Of a stretch of DNA of 5,990 nucleotides, positions 1 through 4,466 are shown in pieces. Source of the stretch: an uncultured Oscillospiraceae bacterium (GTDB lineage: Bacteria; Bacillota; Clostridia; Oscillospirales; Acutalibacteraceae); assembly GCA_900550315.1 (NCBI GenBank), contig URRK01000108.1:1-5990 (forward strand). The letters run 5' to 3'. Under the pieces are notes generated by a model. That model was not told where the DNA came from, did not search any database, and worked only from the letters and a program-made list of their open reading frames with translations. The translations under genes were made by a program, and so were the position numbers. The first letter of the stretch is position 1, and the number at the start of each line of letters is the position of its first letter.

Positions 1-863
1 GTTCGGGTAACGCCGGTTACATTCGGCGGCAGCGCACGGCACTGCGCGGCGTTAAGGCCAACTAAAACAATTTGGTAATTGCTTGGCAAAAGGTCGGCTA
101 ATTTTAAAAAGTCCGGCAGGCCCTTTCGCGGCTCCCAAATATTAGCCACCCCTAAAACAATTTTTTTGTTACAAAGCCCTAAGCTGCCAACAAAATTGCC
201 GGTGGTGGGGCAAAAGGCGTTTAAATCTATTCCGTTTGGCACCACCTTTACCGGGTATTTATTTAAAAAAGATTGCCGGGTTAAGTTGGCCAACCAGTTT
301 GAGGGCGTTACCAAGGTAACCTGCTCCAGCGAGGTAAACAGCCGCTTTTTTTGGGCAAAGTTTTTGGCGCTGCTGTCGGCCAGCTTTGAGGCGGGGTAAG
401 CCCCTTTTTGCGGGCAATTGCCGCAGCCGGTTTGCCATTTATTGCAGCCGGCGTAGCTAAAATAGGCACAGTGCCCGGTAAAGGCCCAGCAATCGTGCAG
501 GGTCCAAACAACGGGCTTGCGGTACTCTTTTAAAAAACCAAACAACAGCGGCAGGTTTAAATAGTAGCCGTGTATGTTGTGTAAATGAATAACATCGGGC
601 TGCTCAGCCAAAATGGCTTTGATGAGCCGCCTGGTTGGCGCCTTAGAGTAAAAGCCCTGCCGGTCGGTTAAACGGGAAAGCGCGGTGTGGCGGTAAAAAT
701 CGGCCTTGTCGGCAATTTTAACACACCCCGGCTCGCTGCAAAAGCCGCGGCCGTAAAAAATTTTGCACTCCACCCCGTTTTGCTCGGCAAAATGCTTTAG
801 GTCCAACGCAATTCGGCCGGTGCTTCCGGTTCCGCACACCGAATTGATTTGAAAAATTTTCAT
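1..863 (-). CDS. GT4-family glycosyltransferase, WcaC-like, partial (3' end beyond the left edge)
   Basis: Probably transfers a sugar from a nucleotide-sugar donor to a polyprenyl-linked acceptor at the cytoplasmic face of the membrane, as relatives in colanic acid and capsule pathways do. I translated 287 codons open to the window edge; family members run to about 400 residues, so roughly the last quarter is missing. Visible are a glycine-rich N-terminal loop (GTGSTGR, 11-17), a DVIHLHNIHGYY strand (90-101), HDCWAFTGHC (123-132) within a cysteine cluster (C125, C132, C140, C147, C150) ending in CPQ, the PNGID turn (209-213), and IWEPRKGL (242-249), whose R246/K247 fall where GT4 enzymes bind donor phosphates. 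The ATG start overlaps the TGA stop of the preceding glycosyltransferase as ATGA and has GGGGAG five bases upstream, so the pair is probably translationally coupled. The family is clear; the sugar and acceptor cannot be read from the sequence. Confidence 0.9.
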   Translation of the reverse strand, partial: MKIFQINSVCGTGSTGRIALDLKHFAEQNGVECKIFYGRGFCSEPGCVKIADKADFYRHTALSRLTDRQGFYSKAPTRRLIKAILAEQPDVIHLHNIHGYYLNLPLLFGFLKEYRKPVVWTLHDCWAFTGHCAYFSYAGCNKWQTGCGNCPQKGAYPASKLADSSAKNFAQKKRLFTSLEQVTLVTPSNWLANLTRQSFLNKYPVKVVPNGIDLNAFCPTTGNFVGSLGLCNKKIVLGVANIWEPRKGLPDFLKLADLLPSNYQIVLVGLNAAQCRALPPNVTGVTR

Positions 864-2071
864 ACCTGCTCCCCTTTTACGGTTTGGGTTAAAATTTGCT
901 CTAATTGATCCAATACCTTTTGCTGCGTAAAGTGCTGTAAATAGTACCCGCGCCCGTTTTCCGCCATGCGGGCAAAATCGGCGGGGTTTTGAATAAACCT
1001 TTTTAACATTCCGGCAAAGGCGGCTTCGTCCTCGGCTCCGCAAACCAGGCCGCAATCGGCCGTGGTTATCATTTGTGCGGCACCGCCGCCAATTGCCGCC
1101 AGCACCGCCCGGCCGCCCGACATATACTCTTGCAGCTTGGCGGGAACCGTTAAACCAAACTCGCCCTGCTCTTTTAAAGAGAGCAAAAAGGCGTCGGCCT
1201 GCTCGTAGGCCTGCCAAAGCTCTTTTTGGCTTACTCGGCCGTAAAATTGCACACATTCCCCCGCGTTAAGCTGTTCGCAAAGGGCTTTGCAATTTTCCAG
1301 CTCGGAGCCGTCGCCGTAAAGCTCTACCTTAAAATTTTGCACGCCGCCGTGCCAAACGGCCGCCGCAGCCCGAATAAACAGTTCTACATTTTGCACGCTG
1401 CCAATATTGCCGCCAAACGCAAACCGAACAAGGCGGCCGGGTACCGGCTGCCAGGCCGAAAGACCCATATCCTCCGCGTGCTGTGGCAAATAAACCATTT
1501 TTTGAGTTGGCACGCCGTTCACCGAATTTAAATAGCCGGTAAACGGTTTAGAAGAAACCAGCACCAAATTAGCGCTGTTGTAAAGCCGCCGGCTGTAGCG
1601 GTGCATAAGCTTGTAAAGCAGCGAGCCCTCGCCAACGCCCCAGGCCTTTATGCAGGCCGGCCAAATATCTAAACAATAGCAAATAAAGGGCACCTTTTGC
1701 TTTTTGGCCACGCGGCGCGCTGCGTTTGCCATTAAAACCGGCGAGGTTTGGTAGCACAAAACAGCGTCAAACCGTTGGCGCATAAAAAAGCCCTTTACCG
1801 TTGAGGTAACGCAAAAGGAAAAATAATTTAAAGCGCGAAAAAGCACGCCGCTTCGGCGGGAGACCGAAAAGCAGCGAACCACCTTTACACCGTTGTAATT
1901 AAATTTGCGGTTTTTAAGGCCCTTACAGCTTGCCGGCACTTTGCCGGTTGCATAATCCGGCAGCGAGGTTAAAACTGTAACCTCGTGCCCGCGGCGAACC
2001 AGCTCCGGCGCAATATCGTTAATTCTAAAGGGATCGGGGTAAAAATGCTGTGATACGATTAAAAGCTTCAA
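860..2071 (-). CDS. GT4-family glycosyltransferase, WbuB/WcaI-like
   Basis: A 403-residue GT-B glycosyltransferase of the length usual for WbuB/WcaI-like enzymes, which add a sugar to a lipid-linked O-antigen or exopolysaccharide intermediate. The N-terminal domain opens with KLLIVSQHFYPDP (2-14) and RGHEVTVLTSLPDY (27-40), then YQTSP (107-111) and the family's CLDIWP (133-138). The C-terminal donor domain has FGGNIGSVQN (219-228), LYGDGSE (251-257), FYGRVSQKEL (276-285) and TVPAKLQEYMSGG (308-320), the last being the hallmark TxPxKLxEY segment. The start is TTG: an in-frame TAA lies two codons upstream, the next in-frame ATG is residue 97, and starting there would lose the first Rossmann strand. 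GGTAGG sits eight bases before the TTG. It is the first gene of a unit with its own promoter and overlaps the next glycosyltransferase by four bases. The acceptor is unknown. Confidence 0.93.
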   Translation of the reverse strand: MKLLIVSQHFYPDPFRINDIAPELVRRGHEVTVLTSLPDYATGKVPASCKGLKNRKFNYNGVKVVRCFSVSRRSGVLFRALNYFSFCVTSTVKGFFMRQRFDAVLCYQTSPVLMANAARRVAKKQKVPFICYCLDIWPACIKAWGVGEGSLLYKLMHRYSRRLYNSANLVLVSSKPFTGYLNSVNGVPTQKMVYLPQHAEDMGLSAWQPVPGRLVRFAFGGNIGSVQNVELFIRAAAAVWHGGVQNFKVELYGDGSELENCKALCEQLNAGECVQFYGRVSQKELWQAYEQADAFLLSLKEQGEFGLTVPAKLQEYMSGGRAVLAAIGGGAAQMITTADCGLVCGAEDEAAFAGMLKRFIQNPADFARMAENGRGYYLQHFTQQKVLDQLEQILTQTVKGEQV

Positions 2072-2079
2072 CCTTTACA

Positions 2080-2085
2080 CCTACC
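2080..2085 (-). promoter_or_regulatory. Ribosome binding site that supports the TTG start at 2071
   Basis: The minus strand reads GGTAGG followed by eight bases and then TTG. It is only a partial match to the anti-Shine-Dalgarno sequence, and with the TTG start it suggests modest initiation. No other in-frame start exists between the upstream TAA and residue 97. Confidence 0.6.
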
Positions 2086-2091
2086 GTTCAA

Positions 2092-2109
2092 ACAATACAT
2101 TAGTATTGT
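2092..2109. promoter_or_regulatory. 18-bp perfect dyad over the -10 and start site (candidate operator)
   Basis: ACAATAC-ATTA-GTATTGT is a perfect inverted repeat with 7-base arms and a 4-base centre. One arm contains five of the six -10 bases of the glycosyltransferase promoter, and the centre lies at the expected start site. A protein bound here would block RNA polymerase. The arms are AT-rich and one overlaps the -10 consensus, so chance symmetry is possible. No regulator family is recognised. Confidence 0.45.
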
Positions 2110-2133
2110 ACCACATTTTTCAGCAAGTTTCAA
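2105..2133 (-). promoter_or_regulatory. Sigma-A type promoter of the glycosyltransferase pair
   Basis: On the minus strand: -35 TTGAAA (2128-2133, 5 of 6 consensus bases), a 17-bp spacer, TGG as the extended -10 TGn, and -10 TACAAT (2105-2110, 5 of 6). Transcription should start near 2098, giving a leader of about 27 bases before the TTG start. This is the best-matching promoter in the window, which argues that the glycosyltransferase pair is not cotranscribed with the AEC gene. Confidence 0.8.
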
Positions 2134-2170
2134 TCTTTTCATTATTGTTTATGCCGCTAAGGTTAAAATT

Positions 2171-2221
2171 GGGCTTTGCGGCAATAAATTTCGGCAAAAA
2201 TGCAAAATTGCCCGTAAGCCC
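2171..2221. repeat. Interrupted inverted repeat in the gap after the AEC gene
   Basis: Outer arms GGGCTT (2171-2176) and AAGCCC (2216-2221), and inner arms GGCAAT (2180-2185) and ATTGCC (2207-2212), are separated on both sides by exactly three unpaired bases. Together they form a 12-bp stem with a symmetric 3x3 internal loop and a 21-base apical loop. No U-tract follows on either strand, so it is not a normal intrinsic terminator. It could be a processed 3' structure, a small-RNA fold, or a chance product of local composition. Confidence 0.4.
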
Positions 2222-2248
2222 TGCCCCCACGCGGGAAAATAAATCGCA

Positions 2249-2284
2249 GCGCCAAAAAACAGGTTGCCTTGCGGTTTTTGGCAC
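2249..2284 (-). terminator. Candidate intrinsic terminator after the AEC gene
   Basis: Just after the stop at 2287 the minus-strand RNA can pair GUGCCAAAAA (2284-2275) with UUUUUGGCGC (2258-2249), ten pairs including one U-G wobble that would be a mismatch in the opposite-strand RNA. A short inner stem (AGG-CAA-CCU region) precedes a run of six U, which may be the true terminator core with the A-tract/U-tract pairing outside it. The GC core is weak, so efficiency is uncertain. Confidence 0.5.
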
Positions 2285-2286
2285 CG

Positions 2287-3216
2287 TTAGCTTAAAAACA
2301 GCGCAAACATAACGGGAATCGTTAAAATAGACATGAGGTGCGAAATAAGCGCCATGCCGGCACCCGGGGTAGTATCCCCACCGTAGGCCGCTGGGAACAC
2401 CACCGTGTTTAGCCCCAGCGGCATTGCCGTAGCGCAAAGAGTAACGCGCAGCACAGTGCTGTCGGCGTGAATCAGCTTTAAAATTGCCACAAACACCAGT
2501 GGAATAACAATTAGCCGCAGCACCGAGGCAAGGTAGATCTTTTTGTTTTTGGCCAGCTGCTTTAAGCTGTAATCGCCAATTACAAAACCGGTTAGCAGCA
2601 TTGCCAAGGGCGACATACTGGCCCCGGCGGTTGAAACAACGGTAGAAACAAAGCCCGGCAGCGGCACTGCCAAAAGCCCAAAGGCGGCACCCAGCAGCAT
2701 GGCAATGCAAATAGGGTTTAAAAACATTTTAAAGCTGAATTTTACCGGCCCGTTTTGCGGCCTTAACGAGGCCGTACCGTAGGAGTACACATAAAAGGTA
2801 AGCGGCAGGGTAAACATCATGTAATCAAACAGCACCTGCTCGCCAAACACGCCCAGCACAACGGCGTTGCCCATAAAACTAAAATTGGCAACCGCAAAGG
2901 AGTAGTTGTAAATTTTGCGCAGGTATAAATCCGGCCCCGAAAACAGCCGGGCCAGCGGCAAACCAATAATAAGGGAAAGCACCATAACCCCTACGCCGTA
3001 CAAAATAAGGGGCCACTTTTGGCCAAAGTTTTGCACCGTGCAGTATTTGTAAAAGGTGTTAAACACCAAGCACGGCACAAAGATGTAGGTTTCGAGCTTA
3101 GAAATAACAACCGAATCGTCGGCCGGGAGCAGCCGCTTTTTATTAAAAACAAACCCCACGGCCATAAAGGTAAACAGCACCAGCATTTGGCTGAGCATAG
3201 AAGAAAATACCTGCAT
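2287..3216 (-). CDS. AEC-family (auxin efflux carrier type) permease
   Basis: A 309-residue integral membrane protein, the usual bacterial AEC length of about 300-330. About ten hydrophobic segments can be placed near residues 7-24, 42-57, 69-90, 102-122, 126-148, 166-184, 190-212, 228-248, 257-279 and 288-308. Family signatures are NKKRLL with LETYIFVPCLVFNTF (25-55), the NFSFMGNAVV stretch in the middle (111-120), and MPLGLNTVVFPAAYGGD (265-281) before the last helix. Known relatives export or import small carboxylic acids such as malate and malonate; the substrate here cannot be assigned. I place the start at the ATG at 3216 because GGAGG lies seven bases upstream; the frame stays open to a TTG at 3291, but that would run through the upstream hairpin. 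It has its own promoter, followed by a terminator-like hairpin in the leader. Neighbours give no clue to the substrate. Confidence 0.92.
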   Translation of the reverse strand: MQVFSSMLSQMLVLFTFMAVGFVFNKKRLLPADDSVVISKLETYIFVPCLVFNTFYKYCTVQNFGQKWPLILYGVGVMVLSLIIGLPLARLFSGPDLYLRKIYNYSFAVANFSFMGNAVVLGVFGEQVLFDYMMFTLPLTFYVYSYGTASLRPQNGPVKFSFKMFLNPICIAMLLGAAFGLLAVPLPGFVSTVVSTAGASMSPLAMLLTGFVIGDYSLKQLAKNKKIYLASVLRLIVIPLVFVAILKLIHADSTVLRVTLCATAMPLGLNTVVFPAAYGGDTTPGAGMALISHLMSILTIPVMFALFLS

Positions 3217-3223
3217 TTTTAAA

Positions 3224-3228
3224 CCTCC
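3224..3228 (-). promoter_or_regulatory. Ribosome binding site fixing the AEC start at 3216
   Basis: GGAGG is followed by TTTAAAA and then ATG, which is ideal spacing. It begins only a few bases after the U-run of the upstream hairpin, so folding of that hairpin leaves this site free but very close to its base. Confidence 0.85.
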
Positions 3229-3230
3229 GT

Positions 3231-3274
3231 AAAAATGCCGTGCAAGGCGGCAACAGCGCTCCGCTTGCACGGCA
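3231..3274 (-). terminator. Strong intrinsic terminator or attenuator ahead of the AEC gene
   Basis: TGCCGTGCAAG (3274-3264 in minus reading) and CTTGCACGGCA (3246-3236) are a perfect 11-bp inverted repeat. Three more inner pairs (CGG/CCG) form across a one-base bulge, leaving a 10-base loop, and TTTTT follows on the minus strand (3235-3231). It lies 38 bases after the stop of the YjdF-like gene and would end that transcript. It also lies downstream of the likely AEC promoter, so AEC transcripts would begin with it, which suggests conditional read-through or a 5' stabilising hairpin. Confidence 0.8.
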
Positions 3275-3279
3275 GATAT

Positions 3280-3308
3280 AATATAACACAAATAAAGCTT
3301 AAATGCAA
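3280..3308 (-). promoter_or_regulatory. Probable promoter of the AEC gene
   Basis: On the minus strand: -35 TTGCAT (3303-3308, only TTG matches), a 17-bp spacer, extended TGT, and -10 TATATT (3280-3285, 5 of 6). The expected start near 3273 falls at the first bases of the terminator-like hairpin. The -35 is weak, but the same TGT-TA element with a 17-bp spacer recurs at other promoters in the window. Confidence 0.55.
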
Positions 3309-3311
3309 CCG

Positions 3312-4088
3312 TTATTCGGCTTTATTCGACCCAATATTTTCTTTTTTCCCGGAAGTTTCGCCAGCCGGAGCCGAATGTTCAACCTCCAGTATTAAATCGT
3401 TAAACCAGCGCTTGTGCAGTTTTATAGAAAAATAGCCAATAATGCAGGCCAGCCCGGCGCCGCAAAAATCTACAATAATATCCTTCATGGTGTCGCCCAA
3501 GGCCGCCCGGCCAACCAGCTGCGTGCCGTTTTCCAGCATGTATTTTTGCATATTCAGCCCAAACAAGCCGTCGCCGGTAAATTCGTAAATTTCCCAAAAT
3601 GCGCCAATCATAATGGCAAAGCAAAAGGCAAAAAACGCTACAAAGGCCGGGCTTAGTGTTACGGGAACTTTTTTATCGTTATTTAAAATTCTTACCACCG
3701 AAAAGCCCAAGCAGCCCAGCATACCGCCGCTAAAAAAGTGCAAAATAGAATCCCAAAACGGCACGGCGTAATAAAAACTGCGCACCTCACCCAAAAAAAT
3801 GGCGCAGTACAAAAACACCACATACATAATTAGCATACCTGAGGGTATGCGAATTTTAAACCGGTGGCTTAAAAAGCTGGGCAAAAACAGGGCCAACACC
3901 CCTAGGCAGCATTGCAGCAGCATTAATAAATAATCGCTGCGGTGCCGCCCGCTGTAGGAAACGGCATTTTCGCCGCCCGGCGTAATGCAAAGCATTACCG
4001 TTACATACCCAATTGAAACCACAAAAGAAAGCAGCACAAAAATAAAAGCCCAACGGCTGAATTTTAAACGCTTTATTAGCTTTTTCAC
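3312..4088 (-). CDS. Six-span membrane protein, YjdF/DUF2238-like
   Basis: A 258-residue membrane protein of unknown function. Hydrophobic segments lie near 13-33, 53-73, 84-100, 115-134, 147-166 and 204-222, followed by a hydrophilic tail (about 223-258). Polar residues sit in or beside the membrane spans: FWDSILHFFSGG (111-122), FWEIYEF (164-170) and DTMKDIIVDFCGA (199-211). The order D..H, E..E, DT..D with a following GA resembles the DUF2238 (YjdF) family, whose role is not established; I assign it by motif memory only. The start is GTG: no ATG precedes residue 32, an in-frame TAA lies nine codons upstream, and GGGGG is seven bases before the GTG. It has its own promoter (4147-4175), and a hairpin terminator lies 38 bases past its stop. 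The conserved charged residues suggest an enzyme or metal site rather than a scaffold, but this is inference. Confidence 0.85.
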   Translation of the reverse strand: MKKLIKRLKFSRWAFIFVLLSFVVSIGYVTVMLCITPGGENAVSYSGRHRSDYLLMLLQCCLGVLALFLPSFLSHRFKIRIPSGMLIMYVVFLYCAIFLGEVRSFYYAVPFWDSILHFFSGGMLGCLGFSVVRILNNDKKVPVTLSPAFVAFFAFCFAIMIGAFWEIYEFTGDGLFGLNMQKYMLENGTQLVGRAALGDTMKDIIVDFCGAGLACIIGYFSIKLHKRWFNDLILEVEHSAPAGETSGKKENIGSNKAE

Positions 4089-4095
4089 ACCAAAA

Positions 4096-4100
4096 CCCCC
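4096..4100 (-). promoter_or_regulatory. Ribosome binding site supporting the GTG start at 4088
   Basis: GGGGG followed by seven bases and then GTG. It is an imperfect Shine-Dalgarno sequence, but nothing else in this frame could serve as a start before residue 18 (GTG) or 32 (ATG). Confidence 0.5.
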
Positions 4101-4107
4101 ATTAAAA

Positions 4108-4139
4108 CGGTTTTAAAATTTGGCGGCCCTAAAACCGCC
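4108..4139 (-). other. Leader with two mutually exclusive hairpins before the YjdF-like gene
   Basis: Starting about where transcription begins, GGCGG (4139-4135) can pair with CCGCC (4126-4122). Alternatively CGGTTTT (4137-4131) can pair with AAAACCG (4114-4108). The two stems share bases, so only one can form. Neither has a U-tract, and neither covers the GGGGG ribosome binding site at 4096-4100. It may only protect the RNA 5' end. Confidence 0.4.
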
Positions 4140-4146
4140 GTTACAC

Positions 4147-4175
4147 AGTATAACATATAACGGCAATTGGCGCAA
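4147..4175 (-). promoter_or_regulatory. Promoter of the YjdF-like gene
   Basis: On the minus strand: -35 TTGCGC (4170-4175, only TTG matches), a 17-bp spacer, TGT as extended -10, and -10 TATACT (4147-4152, 5 of 6). Transcription should start near 4140, giving a leader of about 52 bases. The weak -35 with a good extended -10 is the pattern of a promoter that relies on the TG element or on an activator. Confidence 0.7.
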
Positions 4176-4180
4176 TATGC

Positions 4181-4197
4181 ATTTTCCTGAATTTTCC
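4181..4197. repeat. ATTTTCC direct repeat, one helical turn apart, behind the -35
   Basis: ATTTTCC occurs at 4181-4187 and 4191-4197, exactly ten bases apart and starting six bases beyond the weak -35 of the YjdF-like gene promoter. The placement suits an activator or UP-like contact. Two AT-rich heptamers could also repeat by chance. Confidence 0.35.
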
Positions 4198-4276
4198 GGC
4201 ATGTGATTTCATTTGTTTCCGATTTTTACCAAATTAAATTTTGTGCAGCGGGCAAAACGCCAGACCAAATAAAAAG

Positions 4277-4342
4277 CCACCGTGCCGCAGATTTACTGTA
4301 AAGCCTAAACCGGCGCACCGTAGATTTACGGTAAAATTTAAG
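4277..4342. repeat. 33-bp tandem repeat with TTTAC-N-GTAAA dyads
   Basis: Unit 1 (4277-4309) and unit 2 (4310-4342) agree at 23 of 33 positions by my count. The best-kept part is AGATTTAC-N-GTAAA, whose core is a perfect 11-base dyad (TTTACTGTAAA at 4292-4302, TTTACGGTAAA at 4325-4335), so the two dyads lie 33 bases apart on the same DNA face. A third, decayed unit (4343-4375) keeps the period and some bases. The units lie between a terminator and a promoter in non-coding DNA. Confidence 0.7.
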
Positions 4343-4398
4343 CCGCCGAGCCGCGGTTTACCCGGCAAAGCAGCCTTAAGCCCCGCCCAAAACGGCGC

Positions 4399-4454
4399 AA
4401 AACAGCGGGCGCGCCGGCCGCCTTAATTTTTAAAACGGCAAAACGCACCCGCTG
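4399..4454 (-). terminator. Long hairpin terminator after the GT4 glycosyltransferase
   Basis: Twelve bases past the stop at 4467, minus-strand RNA CAGCGGGUGCG (4454-4444) pairs along all 11 bases with CGCGCCCGCUG (4413-4403), including one G-U wobble that exists only in this strand's RNA. The 30-base loop can form an inner GCCG/CGGC stem. UUUU follows the stem (4402-4399) before GC, so the U-tract is short but adequate. Confidence 0.6.
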
Positions 4455-4466
4455 CAACAAAATGGG

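Larger units (their letters stand above)
4089..4466. other. 378-base intergenic region between two minus-strand genes
   Basis: No credible gene. From right to left it holds the long hairpin after the glycosyltransferase (4399-4454), a 33-bp tandem repeat (4277-4342 plus a decayed third copy), an AT-rich stretch (about 4200-4245), an ATTTTCC pair ten bases apart, the promoter of the YjdF-like gene, and its structured leader. GGCAAAACGC occurs twice (4251-4260 and 4438-4447). An open plus-strand frame across the repeats encodes only a basic, repetitive peptide with no Shine-Dalgarno sequence. Confidence 0.7.

Noticed and set aside
79..399. 106-codon plus-strand open frame
   Set aside because: It lies wholly opposite the partial glycosyltransferase, whose motifs are unambiguous; no ribosome binding site, and the sequence looks like an antisense shadow.
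860..863. Frameshift or gene fusion between the two left glycosyltransferases
   Set aside because: The ATGA overlap is a normal operon junction, and both proteins have complete N-terminal domains and separate ribosome binding sites.
2120..2710. 196-codon minus-strand open frame overlapping the AEC gene
   Set aside because: Cysteine- and arginine-rich shadow in another frame of the AEC gene that runs on through the terminator into the intergenic promoter region.
3277..3282. Perfect TATAAT on the plus strand
   Set aside because: No -35 at a suitable distance and no plus-strand gene follows; it is the reverse side of the AT-rich -10 of the AEC promoter.
3216..3291. 25-residue N-terminal extension of the AEC protein from a TTG at 3291
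   Set aside because: It would cover the terminator-like hairpin and lies after only a few promoter bases; the ATG at 3216 has an ideal GGAGG and matches the family N-terminus.
4277..4375. CRISPR array
   Set aside because: Only two to three degenerate contiguous 33-bp units with no spacers; this is a tandem repeat.
4241..4426. Plus-strand 61-codon frame with repeated RRFTVK peptide
   Set aside because: The peptide repeat is a by-product of the 33-bp DNA repeat; very basic, no ribosome binding site, no promoter, and it runs into the terminator hairpin.
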